Assembly (NCBI GenBank): GCA_036897095.1
Contig: JAYMSP010000279.1
Coordinates: 1 to 60,923 of the forward strand
Origin: Plantago elongata
Lineage: Eukaryota > Streptophyta > Magnoliopsida > Lamiales > Plantaginaceae
Direction of reading: 5' to 3'
Length of the DNA: 60,923 bases
Under the pieces are notes generated by a model. It was not told the DNA's origin. It made no database searches and saw only the letters and a program-made list of their open reading frames with translations. Position numbers and translations under genes: made by a program. Of this stretch, positions 22,286-35,587 are shown in pieces (within the stretch, counting starts at the first letter, position 1; the number at the start of each line of letters is the position of its first letter).

Positions 22286-24008
22286 CTAATCAAACTGTTG
22301 ACGGAGATGCATCTCTGTTTCACTCTTCCATGTTGCATGAGAAGATTGACCCTTCATCCTCTTACTCTTTTCCTTATCCTTAACTGCAGAACTTTTCTTT
22401 TTCACAGACTCGTTTTCTGAATCCACCTGAGGTCTGTCACCGCATACAGGGCAAACCATACCCTTGTCATGAGAGTATGTTTTGGGAATTCCACACTTAA
22501 CACACATCCTGCGAGGAGAGTAATAATGTCGGATAAGCATTTCATTATTTGTGTTTATTACTTTTCAGTTCAAAACTTCAATTAACTGGGACAACGTAAT
22601 AAACTTCATCTATTTAACATAAGAAAATGTATCTGCCTTCACAAACAAAAGTAGGTACTTATTTGATTTCTATCAATAATTAAATTTGAGATAATCAGTG
22701 GAGGACCTGCAAAGCATACCTTAGAAGTTCAGCTGCATCTTCGGCATTGGGGTTGCCTGCAGTTGCCACACGTTTGACACCTTGTGCAACAGCGCCTGGA
22801 CCACTGGCTTGGCTTTGAGAGGCTTTGCTATCAACATCGCTTCTCACTCTCTCATGGACTCCAACTAAATGAGGTCTAGACTCCAGTACGGCACCTACAC
22901 AAGTACAAAAAGTGGATACTCATGACATGGCATAGAGAAAATCAATATTCTTACTTTTGGAAATTGGTATGACACAAAACAGGTGATGTGCAAAATGCAA
23001 GCGAGTACATCATTCATAAGATGAATATCAACAATACTATGATACAGTGCATAGAGAGTGGCTTCACAATTTTCCATATATGAAACCAAGAATAACATCC
23101 ATGGAGTTCTGTTTATTAATATTATTAGAAACACAATAGAGGATCGATGTAGTTCCTACATAACATGTGAAAATCAACGCGGGAGAGCTGAAGCCTGAAG
23201 TCATGAACAGCCCACTTCAGCAGGAGTTCAATATATACAGATACTATAAGATAACACTACATTTTCGAAAAACCATATCCCTACATCATTCTCGGGGAGA
23301 ACAACAGAAACTGCCAGCAGTTACTAAATTTTTCAAAATGACAGTCATTAAAAATCATGCGTTTAGCTTACAGAGCGAAATAAACCGCCTACAGTAGATC
23401 AAAGCTGAACCTGACCTTGCCATATCAGTTTAGACTCGTGTAACGATGATCAGCTACCTTACAGTAAAAAGCACATTGAAACATTGAAATCCAAAGCACG
23501 AAACCGAAACGAGGAACCTAATCAGCTACCTTACAGCAAAGACACATTGAGATAATGAGATTCAATTCCAAATTCACCTGAAGGCAAGTCTTTCTTATCT
23601 TTCCGTATGTGCCGCTTCCTGCCATGCCTCCATTTATCGACTTCCTCCTCCTTCACCACCGGCGCTTCTTTCACACTGTTATTCAAAAACTTCGGCGGTC
23701 CAGCAATCTACAAATGAGACACACAAACAACCAATCAGTCAATTGTTAAACCAAACCAAAGCAACAACTACCAAGCGTATGCAAAATTAGGGCAAATCTA
23801 CCTCAGTGAAAGCCTCAAAAGCCGACGGCAAGCTGGAAGAAGACGGCGGATTGGGGTTCGCCAACGGTGCATATGATTGGATTGGTTTTAAACCTTCGCC
23901 ATTCAATTCGTCAATGTCCGATGAGGAAACATCGTCGCCGTTGATGTCGTAGGCTTCGTTGGCTTCTTCTTCAGCTGATGAGTAGCCTTGTATGAGTGTT
24001 AAGCTCAT
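22286..24008 (-). CDS. Uncharacterised 244-aa protein with C-terminal CxxC zinc ribbon
   Basis: Four exons (24008-23802, 23707-23578, 22894-22720, 22508-22286) sum to 245 codons. The N-terminus MSLTLIQGYSSAEEE is acidic and Ser-rich. The middle is basic (KWRHGRKRHIRKDKKD, likely nuclear targeting). The last exon carries C173-x2-C176 and C190-x2-C193 (CVKCGIPKTYSHDKGMVCPVC is the core, one residue over the printable limit if extended), a compact four-cysteine zinc ribbon, then a Lys-rich tail ending HLRQQFD. I recognise it as a conserved-looking plant protein but cannot name the family; nuclear RNA or DNA binding is a guess from the zinc ribbon and basic patches. An ATG 31 codons upstream (24101) is in frame, but MSLTL is the better start because the upstream stretch looks like leader sequence. 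The gene is divergent from the ERGIC3-like gene. Confidence 0.85.
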
Positions 24009-24101
24009 TATTGTTGCTCCGATTTGGCAGAAAATATCTCCGGATGGCTCTGTAGCTTGTGGAATCGGGCTAAACTTAGGGCTCTGTTCGTACTTTACCA
24101 C

Positions 24102-25203
24102 GATAGATTTGATTTGTGCAGCTGATTACATCTACGGCTTGCCTATGTTCTCAATTTGCCCTTTACCCCCCAACTCCCTAGATTTGTATTGAATCCAACC
24201 AAAATGTTCTTTACATTTTGAACCATCTCTTATACAAGTAGATGATTTGATAATTGATATATTTTTAAAATAATAAAAATATGGTTTATGAATAACATCT
24301 ATGTGTGTAAAGAAAATCGTAAATTTGAACTCATCGGGTATGGGGGGTTGGGATCAGATTTCAAGTTATAAACTTAAAATTTTAGTTCGATCGGATAAAG
24401 TCCGCTCCAACTTCATAGATGAATACATATTACAATTTAACCGTAAATCATAAGTTTAAAACTCATACCTCATGCAAACCACCTCACCTCCCACACCGTG
24501 CCTCCGTCCACATTTGTTAGTCATCTTAGCCGATGCATAAGAGCACGACTTATGATGGTTTGCTTTCAATACTTTATTGATATATTATAGACTGTTGTGA
24601 CTAGTTATGAACTCCTTACTCATTTATATAATTTTATCACCTCTAAAAGTTTAACTATGAATTTATTGTATACGCAAATTTTATTTTAAAGTGTTATTTA
24701 TAATTAGAATCAAGTAATTATAAGTTATATCAAATAGTAATGTAACATATTTGTCACATTACTATCCTTTTATTTCATGAAGAGAAAAACAATACCAAAT
24801 TACTACCTAACCACCAATACCAAATTAGTACTTAACCATCAACCACTCCCTCAAATTTTGAAAGGAAAAAATATAAATGGACAAACTCCAGTCCGTTCGT
24901 TAATACCGAAGAAATAGAGTAGACACAATTCTCCTCCTATATTTAACGCACAATTAGAAAGTACCGTAACCCTTATAAAAAGAAAAAAGGAAAGGAAAAA
25001 GAAAAAGAAAAAACAGCGTTGTTGTTTCTGGCTGATTCTCCCAACATAGAAAAGAGTCAAAGGCTCTGAAGAAGACGAAGAAGAAGAAGCCTCCCCTCTT
25101 TTCCGTGCTGTTGCCGGCCGGTCTCCGATACGACCTCTCTCCCCGTCGTTTCATGTGCTGTTCCAATTTATAGGTTTTCTATCTCCTATATTAAAAAATA
25201 ATT
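24102..25203. other. Divergent promoter spacer
   Basis: This 1.1-1.2-kb AT-rich spacer separates the zinc-ribbon gene (-) from the ERGIC3-like gene (+) and must hold both promoters. A purine-rich AAAAAGGAAAGGAAAAAG tract (24983-25010) and GAAGAAGAAGAAG near 25070 lie in the probable ERGIC3 leader. No gene is seen. Confidence 0.5.
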
Positions 25204-28200
25204 ATGGATAGAGTGTACAGTAAGCTCCGTAGCTTGGATGCTTACCCTAAAATCAATGAAGATTTCTTCAGCCGTACGCTTTCCGGTGGTGTTATCACCC
25301 TTGCATCCTCCATCATCATCACGCTGCTTTTCCTCTCCGAATTCAGTACGTGTTTGCCGCCTTTCTGGTTTAGATCTTATTGTTTTTGCTAGCTGTGTGA
25401 TGAATTGTTTTATTTTATGTATGTTGGAATGTTGTTTGTGGATTGATAGATAGAGGTGATAAATGATAAGATTGATTGAGTTATGGGGAGAAATGGAAAT
25501 TTCGAGGAGGAAGCTTAGATTTGTTTTCCTGTAGCAATTCATTTGCTCTCTGGCGTTGTGTGTCATTGCAATTGTCGGTCGATCTGTGGGGGTAAAGAAT
25601 TTTTAACACCGGATATGTATAAGATGGTGATTTACTAACTGGAGGGGGATGGTCCAAGTGTTTTATGACTTGGGTAGTTTGCCTTCTGACTTGATTTGGA
25701 ACCAGTATAGAATCAAGCTATGAGGACAATAAAATGGATGTGGATTTGGTGATGCTCTTCGCGTATGGAACTCTGTCTTAGTTATTTGATCGGTATCTTT
25801 GTATTTAGAGTTTAGGTTTGTCAAACTTGTACTCAATGGCTGATAATTTCTTTACATTTATTTGGAATATCCTTATGAAACCGGGTCTGTAGGAATCATA
25901 GAGCTTGTGCCAGGAAATAAATACTAGTACCGTACTACTATGACACAGGCATTTTCTTGTTTTGGCACCATCATCTGATTCGAGCTTTATTTGGCTCTTT
26001 CTGGGCGTGACTCTCTTGAGCTGTCTTGCCTAATTACTTCACCAAAACCAGTAACCTTGCATAACATAATGCGAGCATCTTAACACCTGAGCCTACATAT
26101 GTTGGCATCTTTTGCCCTCTCTTATTGCTGCTAGCTTAATCTTAATACCATAGTTATATGCTTGAAGCTTGATATAGGAGAAGTATTATCAGACTTCTTC
26201 AGTTGCTTGAGCTGTTAGGAGGGATTAGAGAATTAAATTATATTAACAGTTTGCTTACATCTTTTCTGAAAAGCCATGAAGCTAGAAGCCTGCTCATATT
26301 AGATTTTGCATGATTAGTCCTTATATGATATTTCTCTCCTAATTGCAGGACTGTACCTCCACACGGTCACTACGACAAAGCTTGTGGTTGACACCTCCAG
26401 GGGAGGAAAATTGCGTATAAATGTGAGAAAATGTCTATGTTTACCATCAGATATCTTTTATGAGCTATTTTCTTTCTTACTCACGGACATTCTCAATTTC
26501 CAGTTGTTGTTGTTGCTGCTGCTGTTTTTTTTTAAATCTCCAGAAGTTCAATGATCAGAATTTGTGCCTTAGATATTATAGTTGAACTTATTTATTATGC
26601 CTTTTACGCTTGTGTAAACAAAAAATATGTTACAAGATTCATACTGTGAAATTACAGTGGTGTACTTTCTTGTGCCATAAATTTCCGGCTTCCTTTTCCA
26701 TTAATCATCTGTGGATATTTACTATGTTCAATTTTATGTTGGTGCAGTTTGATGTCACTTTTCCAAACATTCCCTGTACATTGCTGAGTGTTGATGCGAT
26801 GGATATAAGTGGCGAGCGACATATGGATATAGTATGTTATCCTTTTTTTTGGCTTCAAATATTCTTCACACGCTATTTGCTTATTGGGATACATACTGGT
26901 TTTTTAATCTCTAGTAGCTATTATCACCACTTGGTTAATTTATTCTTCTTATGTGCTTCATGATACTTGCAGCATCATGATATATTCAAGAAAAGAATTG
27001 ATTCTCATGGTAATGTGATAGAAGTGAGGCAAGATGGTATTGGAGCACCAAAGGTGAGTATAATCATACCATCGCTTTGATTCTTTATAAAGAGATGTAA
27101 TTAGAATAAACAATCCTGATCCGTGAATATCCTTGGCCAATCTAGTTTATGTTCAGTTTCAATTACTAGATTATTATAGAACTATAGAGTTCGTCCATTT
27201 TTGGAACATTTGAAGAACAATGATTCCACACAATTGACACATGAGTTGCAAGGCAGTACAAATCTCCACTTTATGATCTCCTTCTGATGCGCTTAATATT
27301 TATGTTGTTTCAGATCGAGAGGCCTTTGCAGCGACATGGTGGCAGGCTTGAACATAATGAGACATACTGTGGATCTTGTTTTGGTGCAGAAATGGTAATT
27401 CACGTTCCCCTTTCTCCTGGTATCTTCATGTTACCTGTCCTAAAATGGTATTGGATGCTATATTTTTGGACCACGCCTCTTTCATATTTCGCTTTAACAC
27501 CCACATCTAGATTAGTTATGCGCTATGGGACAATTGGAATAATAATCAACAAAACATTGAAAACAAGTAATTCTAAAATGTGGATATTGATGAAGATTCC
27601 AACGGCTATGCTCTCTTGATGTGTATCGTCCAGATATTTTTTTAGTTGTGCTAATTTGTACATCTTAACATAATTGATGCACTTGGAAAGAAAATGATGG
27701 AAATTCACATACATAATACATGCGTTTTTGAGTCTCAAACACTAAAGTACTCATCTTTTGTTTTCTTGTATGCATTATGTACCTTGGTTCGGGCTTGCGT
27801 GTATTTCCGAAGGGAAGTAGCGTGGGTGCCAAGTGAGGGCATCTTTATAGTTTCATTGGCCACTGCTGTTTGCACTGCTTTTACAAAGTTGATTTATTTT
27901 TGTTGAATTTCAATTGGAGTAGTTGATTTTTTTTTGTTTTCTTTTGCAGACTGATGATGACTGTTGTAATACATGTGAAGAAGTTCGGGAAGCTTATCGA
28001 AAGAAAGGCTGGGGCCTGTCAAACACAGATCTGATTGATCAGGTTGGTAGGACAAAATGTGTGACACAGACACTTTTGTTAGGATTGATAACTTCACAGC
28101 ACAATACTGTCTTGAGATATAATTCACCAACTATAAAATTCTGGTACATGTTGGCAGCTAAGAAGTCCCTAATTTTGAATTGAACATAGTCGGTACAAAC

Positions 28201-30152
28201 TGTTAACTGAGAGATGACATTGGAATTTCATTTTCAGTCATTAAGAGGTTAAGATGCAGAACTAGTTGAAATTTCTACTTATTTCTTAGTCCCTGCACCC
28301 AAAAGTGTGGATATTTACAGTATCTAAGCTAAATTGGGTGTCTATGGAAAGGTAGATCTGCCTTTTACAAATGGAACAATGCTATGATTATTTTATTCTT
28401 CGTAACACTTTTGTCTGTGTGAACCTGATTGTTTTTTTCGTGTAAGAGAATTTTAAAATCGCTGCGCTCTCAAATGAGTTTCTGTTTTCTTACACGGTCA
28501 TTACCTGTTTCTAGTGTAAAAGAGAAGGCTTTGTTCAAAAAGTCAAAGAGGAAGAAGGTGAAGGGTGCAATATACATGGATCTTTGGAGGTCAATAAAGT
28601 GGCTGGAAATTTCCATTTCTCTCCTGGTAAAAGCTTTCATCATTCAAATGCGCTGCTGGATCTTCTTAGTTTACAATCAGAGTCTTACAATGTAAGTAAC
28701 TATAAATTCCGCTTTAGATTATGTTCTCCTTTGACCTAAATGTCATTCTTCCTCAAATTGTTAATGAGCTTCTTTTAACATGTGCTGATAATTTTGCAAT
28801 CTGCCTCCTATGCCTTGCAGATTAGCCACACGATCAACAAGTTATCTTTTGGAGATTCTATTCCAGGAATTGTAAATCCACTGGACGGGTAATATTCTCC
28901 TTAATGTAAACTATTATGTGTACAGGATTGTAGAGTGGTTAGTTTCATGAGCAATATTGGCACAATTAATCATACGGTTGCTTAATTATTGATGCTGTTG
29001 AAGTTTCCGAAACTTGGAATATTCCTGGTGTTACTTCTTTTGGTGACAAGTCACATCCATGATTTTTCTTTAAATATTATATTCCATGCATATAAATATG
29101 GGTTCACTCATCAATGAATATTCCTCTTTACTCAGGGTACACTGGGTACAGGAATCACCAAGTGGAATGTATCAGTACTTTACCAAGGTAAAGATCACGG
29201 CTCTGTATTCAGGCTCCCGATGCAGGATATAGGTGTTTATTTGCAAGAAAGAAATTATTTTGCTCTAAACGATAAATATACATTTGCATAATATGCCATA
29301 AAGAAACTAGCCGGTATTGTAGAGCAACTAGCAACGGCTATGTTTAGTTGAATGATCATGGTTTGACTTACTCATATCTGACTTTGTACTTGAAGAAGGG
29401 AAACCATTGTACCTGTAGTTTTCAAAATAGTGGCATTTCTGTTAATTCTCAATAAATAAATGTGTGATGCTGTGCAGGTGGTTCCGACTGTATATACTGG
29501 TATTAGAGGTCATACCATTGAGTCAAATCAGGTGCTTATATTTATTTCTTCAACAGTTCAATTTTCATTCTATTTTTTTTCCCCGTCCACTTAATGAAAA
29601 ATCGCTACTTGAACAGTTTTCAGTGACTGAGCATTTCAAGAGTTCGGAGGACCACTTTAGATCTCCTCCTGGAGTTTTCTTCTTTTATGACCTTTCTCCT
29701 ATAAAGGTTAGTTGTGCTGTTAACTAGAAGTCAAATGTTCATTAAGGTATCTTATAAAGTGAATTTCTCCAAGGAGTTGTACATGCATTGATTAAAGTTT
29801 AATCTGTAATAGTGGCACGAGTTAAATGGAAAAATACAGAAGGTTATGGTTACGTAGAAGTTTTTATTTTTTGCTGGAACTTCTAGACTAATGGTTCGCG
29901 TCGTGTTATTTGTTACAGGTGACTTTCACCGAGGAGCATCAGTCGTTTTTACACTTCCTGACACATATTTGTGCCATAGTGGGAGGTAATATCAAGGTTC
30001 TATATACTATGTATTATTGCTTCTTGACTTGTCATCTTAAACTTCTACTCTTTTTGCCAGGTATATTTGCTGTTGCTGGGATAGTGGATTCCTTTGTTTA
30101 CCATGGTCAGAAAGCACTCCGGAAGAAGTCTCAAATTGGAAAATTGGGCTGA
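25204..30152 (+). CDS. ERGIC3-like ER-Golgi cargo receptor, 384 aa
   Basis: Thirteen exons join in frame to 385 codons: 25204-25345, 26349-26422, 26748-26831, 26973-27053, 27314-27394, 27950-28042, 28515-28691, 28821-28888, 29136-29187, 29478-29531, 29617-29706, 29919-29985 and 30061-30152. The order is typical of the Erv46/ERGIC3 family: short cytosolic N-terminus with KLRSLDAYPKINEDF, a first membrane segment at about 30-47 (ITLASSIIITLLFLSEF), a luminal domain with ETYCGSC (Cys146, Cys149) and CCNTC (159-163), and a second membrane segment near 345-365 before a short basic tail. In yeast and animals these proteins cycle in COPII/COPI vesicles and select secretory cargo. Length matches the usual ~385 residues. 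No broken motif is seen. The gene converges with the PHP-domain gene. Confidence 0.95.
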
Positions 30153-31354
30153 AGATCAAACTCAGTATGGGCGGCAAGAGGAAAAATGTGTTGAAGAATA
30201 TCCGATAGTCCTCTCATATTGGATGTTGTCCGGGCTCTTAAAGGCCCGGACAAATATCGAACAGTAGTTTTGACTGAGATAGCAAGCAGGCTTCAGATGT
30301 ATGATCAAAATGTGCAGAAGTTTAATGTCGACTATGCTAGCACGTAAAGGGGATGTTTATTTTGAAATCCATGTCGTTAGCCAACATTTTTTTTGCCCTT
30401 GAGGAGTCGGTATATTTATACTAGTTTACATGTGAAAACGTATTGCAGAGGGTTCCATATGAAAAAAATTATACCCCTTTACTCAATCATATTTATACTG
30501 GCTTCCATGTGCATATGTTTTCTCAGCATTCATGATTCCAGCTTCTGAATTTTGACAGCATAAAGTGGAAAAGTATTCGTAAGATTTTGATTGACATATA
30601 ATGTGGTCCAAGTCCACGCATGGTCCCTTCTGATTTATGTTCTCATGTGAGGCTAGCCTGGTCCTGCAATGTGGTCCGAGTCTACCGCATGGTCCTTCAA
30701 TATATGTCATCATATATGATCTTTAATGTGTCGGAATTTCCTCTTTAGATCCTGCAACACATGACCATACACCTCCACGATGCATGAGTTCATGTTTGAC
30801 ATCAATTTTGCATCACAATTATTGCTAAAAAAACGAGAGTAAATCTTCATTTGCATTTTTGTTTTAGCTTCAATAGGAGTGAAATGCTTTACAAGACTAA
30901 TTACACTTGCACCATGATGTTATGTCAGCAGCCAAGTTGCGCGGATGTCAGAAGTGAAATTCTTGCCACAAAAGATAGTCTGCTTATTGGCACATGATTC
31001 ATATCTGGATTGAACCACATTATGGGATCATATCTGAAATTTTTTCAGTCATTCTTACCCGGTATATATAAGTGCGTTCATGAATTGGAGCAAAAAATTC
31101 ACTAAATAACACTTGTAACTTATAAAGAGCTGGATAACAGTAAAATCAATAAACAACAGAAGAGCCACTACTGGTCGAATCTAATTGCATTTCAAGAAGC
31201 CACTTAATAAAAGTATATTTCAAACAGAAATGCTAATCTGTGGTTGACAGAAATAATATCACCTCTGTTACTTCTTTGATCAATATGGGCAACTCCCAAG
31301 AAGTATTGAACCTTAAATCTATAGGGCCAAAAATAAAATAGATAAAAGAGCCAA
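30153..31354. other. Convergent 3' UTR spacer with a diverged 68-bp tandem repeat
   Basis: The spacer between the stops of the ERGIC3-like (+) and PHP (-) genes has no gene. Near 30600-30735 a unit beginning AATGTGGTCC occurs twice (30600 and 30668), both copies containing CGCATGGTCC, a diverged tandem duplication of about 68 bp. Confidence 0.55.
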
Positions 31355-34300
31355 CTATTTACATTCTTCGGAGGCCTCCAGCATGCTGGAAAGCTCTGAT
31401 TTAATGGAGTCAAACTCCCCACTTTTTATTTCTTCTTTTGACAACCATGCTGACAGACACTGGTTGATAATGTCAATTGAACTAGTGCAACTAGTTTTGA
31501 TAGCCCTGATTTTACAGAGTTTCATAATCCGTTGCAAATTCAACTCAGATGGATCTTTGATGTAGTTTCTAAGGTTATCTTTGATGGCATCCGACCAAAT
31601 GGGACGGGCCAATTTGAGGAATTCGTGCACAAGTACAACTGGGACGCTTGTACTTCCAACATCTGATTCATGCTGGCCCCCTCTCCCGTGATAGTCGGAT
31701 CCTCCAAGCTTCAATAGATCGTTCGCATCAGCCAAATCACTGTACACTGCAATGTACACAAGGTAAATTTCAGGAAAAAATTGACCAGGAAATACCCTAC
31801 CATGATAAAGAACTAGTGAAAGGAAATTTATTACACTAAAAGATTCACTGAAATCATTACTTTCTCTGTTTAGCATCTGGAATTTTCTTAAAAGTATCAA
31901 ATGAAGAAATAAAACCAGTAAATATATGTCCATTGGAAACCAGAACGGGGAGGCCAGGAATTGAAGAGCAAACATATTTGCACCCAATCTTAAGAGACTA
32001 TAGTGCACCGACATTCAAAACCCACTATTTTGTGAAATCAAAAGCGCTATGGAAAGCTTGTGAGTTTCCAGGATATTAAGGAAAATACGGTGTCCCAGAT
32101 ATTATATCTAGAAATTTGAAAAAGATGTTAAAAACCTACCCGACAGTTTTCCGTCACTTCTATAAGTCTCTACCCCATGAAGGCCAGCATCTTTTAGTCT
32201 TCTGATTATGAGAGCAGGGTTTTTCAGAGCCCATGGATGTGCCAATACTGCCACACCACCCGTTTCACGTATTAACCTCACAGCTTCCTCTACATTAGGC
32301 TCACTTCCCCTGAAACACATATATAAACAAATAAGTCATTTATCCATTTGTCCAGAAACATATGAATCATTTTGATCAAAAGGGAGGGAAGTAATGTAAT
32401 ATTACGTCGAATAAGCAGGTCCACCATCGTGAAGATAACGAGAAAAAGCCTGTTTCAGATTTTCAACATGTCCAGCTGCAAGTAAAGCTCGAGCAACATG
32501 AAGCCTCCCAGGAGCAACACCGTTTCCTGCAATCTTTGTAACAGTATCCCATTTCACAGGCATTTTCAGTTTGGCAAGCTTTGCAATCATGTTCTGTGCA
32601 CGTAGGAATCGCCCTTCCCTGATATCACCTAAGAACTTCTCTAGTGCTGCGGGTTTTTTTGGTCCACAGCTGCTGTAATATGCAAGGATGTGAACAGGTT
32701 CTTCTTGCCCTGAACCCCCCCTGCCAATAATACCAAGAACATCAGGAACATAACTGTAGATACTCGGACATTCTAGAATCTTCTTAGATTTTTGTAAGCA
32801 AAAAAGAGCAAAATTGAAGACCTCAAGGGCACCAGTTCATCATTTCTAACTAAAAAAAAGAGTCAACAACCTTGAGTAGAAAATTGTACTGATTTCTACA
32901 CCAGGGATAATTTTTATGCCATAGCGCCGAGCTGCTTCCATGGCTTCCGGAATGCCAGACATTGTATCATGATCAGTTAGTGCAAGGACTTTCACCTGTT
33001 CTGGATACACCTTAATCAGTTAATGCCATTGGCTCAACATAAGTCTAATAATAACCAAAATTTCTGAGAAATTTAAAAGGTGATTGGTTTGGAAGAAAAT
33101 GGAAAGGTAAAGAAGGATATTCAACTCTTTTAGGTTGAAGGAGTACTCCTTCATCTATATTGTTTGAGAATCACACAGTTCAACCAAAAACTGTGTCCAT
33201 ACTAACGGATACTCATTGACTCATTCAGATTGGACACAAAATGGAAGGACACTTGACAGAACACAATGCAAAAAAGTATTAGGTAACACCATGGATTTTT
33301 AGAGACACAAAGCCATAATGTTCATATTAGTTACAGGTTTGAGTTGTGTATCTTCAAAAGCTCATTGCAAACACTTGCAACTCATGTTTCTTATAGAAAC
33401 AACTACGGCCTCTCCGTAAATATAATAATAGCATCAGAGAAACATCACAAGCACACCAGTGCTGAGCACAGAACTAGAGTCCAGCATTGCAAAAGATAAA
33501 GCAAGCACTCAAGTTAACATCTAAATTTCAGCTTAAACAACACTTCCAAGTTCTGACATTTCTAGACCCCTGATGTTCCACTTGTAAACACATCGAAAAC
33601 AAACTGCAAATATATATCAGCACCAAAATCGAAGTCCCTTGCACTCTATTGTGAGAGCATACGGCATGGCATGCACTTATTAATGAAAATATATTATGAA
33701 CTATGAAGTTCTTCAGTATAAAGTAATAAAGATTCAGGAACCCTCCTCTGTTCAGTCTCTCTAACCATCTTCAAATGATTTTTTCTCATCAATTTCAAGT
33801 GTCACAGACTACTTTTCTCGTGTTCTAAAACTAGTAAATTTAAAGCAAAGATCCTCATTACATTCCAACCTTTTATCATCCAGTTCACAAAGCACCACTT
33901 AAGCACAGTTGTTCAAACATGTTCCATACTATTCAACACACTAACCAGTACAGCTGAAATCATATAAATTACAAAACAGAACAGAATCTCATTACTATAC
34001 AAGGACTCATGCAAACTCAATAAAAGCCAACTCCCATAACACACTGACACAATCCCACAACCTACTTTGCCAATTACTAATAAAAAACAGTAAGCTAACC
34101 ACACACAACAAATAATAAATAATCTCAAGTTTACATTCAAATTCAAGTGACACATTTTGACACTAAAAATACACGTTTTCCCACATATTTGTATCTTCAT
34201 CATTACTTAATTTTCAACTTAAAACTAGGTGACAAACTAATGTATGAGTTAGTTTTCAACGTAAATCTTAGACCTAAAAATGTGATCTTTTTCCAGAAAA

Positions 34301-34649
34301 CAACAAAAAAGTAAGGCAATAATATTCAGAAGAAACATCTCACCCCATTGTTATGAGCCCTCTCAACAAGCTTAGTAGGAGACAAGAACCCATCACTGCA
34401 TGTAGTATGAGAATGAAACTCAAACACAAGCTTCTCCTTTGGCTGGTACACTTGGACCCCAAAATCCGAATCAACAGAGCTGTTCCCGTTAGAGCTATTT
34501 GATTGGCCCAAGAAAACCCATTCGCTCACAGCTTTGTATGCCACTGTTTGCTCGGGAGTCAACTTCCTCTTAGCGCCACCTCTCTTGGTCTTCTTTTTCT
34601 TGTTCAAGATTTGCTTTTTGGGGCTTTCTTTAACATCAGCCATCATCAT
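31355..34649 (-). CDS. PHP-domain phosphoesterase (RNase AM/YciV-type), 435 aa
   Basis: Five exons (34649-34344, 32995-32871, 32720-32406, 32309-32140, 31746-31355) sum to 436 codons. The PHP active-site series is complete: FHSHTTCSDG (His79, His81), LTDHDT (Asp110, His111, Asp112), PGVEIS (Glu136), LAHPW, and GGSDYHGR near the end of the domain. These residues bind the metals in polymerase-and-histidinol-phosphatase proteins. The closest known activities are bacterial YciV/TrpH: hydrolysis of 3',5'-nucleotide bisphosphate and 5'-3' RNA trimming; a plant member exists in Arabidopsis. The N-terminus is very basic (KKQILNKKKKTKRGGAKRK), suggesting nuclear or RNA contact (inference). The start at three successive ATGs (34649) is chosen; an in-frame ATG at 34727 would add 26 residues, MAYTKTPFLLLLGVNQF onward, which could be an organelle signal. 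Confidence 0.93.
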
Positions 34650-34730
34650 CGTCAGATTATGGGAAGCACGAAGAGAAAACTGATTGACGCCAAGAAGGAG
34701 AAGAAAAGGGGTTTTTGTATAGGCCAATAG

Positions 34731-35587
34731 GTAGGATCTAGGTGTAGGGTATATGTAATGTAATGTAAGTGTGTGGTTTGGTCAGTACAATACATACAAG
34801 GGAACTGAACAGTTGCGCTTTACAGGGTTTATCATACAGGACAAATGTTTTGAGAAAATTTTCTCTTTCTTTTGTTTTGGTAGGGAAATTCTTGCCTTAA
34901 TTTGTCATAATAGTGATATCACCTTCAATTTCGGAATTTATTTTCGCCAGAAAATTTATTTCCGCCAGAAATGGATATCAGGAGAAAAAGGATTCAGAGA
35001 AATCAACACTTTAGTAGTAATGCTCTATATCGAGTATTTCGGACGGTCTTTAATGTTTCACAATTTTTAAGTTTTATGAGTTGAACACTCATATTAAATG
35101 TTGTGATGGTCTTTAATTCAGTGTGAAAATTAAAATATGTTTTGTTGATAATATTAATATTTTATATTAAAAACTCTATTATTATTTAAATAATATAGAA
35201 CGTATTATATTTAAATTAAATATGGACGGATAGAGTTGGTCAGATTATTGTGGAATATGGAGGGAGATTACTTCAACACACAAGGTTTATACGACCATAT
35301 CTTAATCTTCGGATCTTGTCAAGTAAGATTTAATTTGAGGAAAGATTGAACCTCAACTAGTTATGAGTTCGACAGATTTATTCAAATGGAACCATATACA
35401 CTAAGTCGGACATGAAGATGTTGGATTGGACATTAAGCAGAAGTTGTTTCGATTGAAAAAACACACCCAATGTTCAAACTTCGAACATTTTTTCCTTTTA
35501 GAATTATATATATAAATAACTTAACAATAACTATTATATATATAAATATTATATATATAAGGATGGCTCTCTAAAACAATTAGATAT
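34731..35587. other. Promoter of the PHP gene and AT-rich spacer
   Basis: No gene is seen. The frame at 34771-35070 covers probable promoter DNA and resembles no family. AT-rich simple sequence (ATATATATAA) near 35490-35560 precedes the large inverted-repeat element. Confidence 0.45.

Noticed and set aside
34771-35070. 99-codon plus-strand frame upstream of the PHP gene
   Set aside because: Promoter region of a gene on the other strand, no splice signals or family resemblance.
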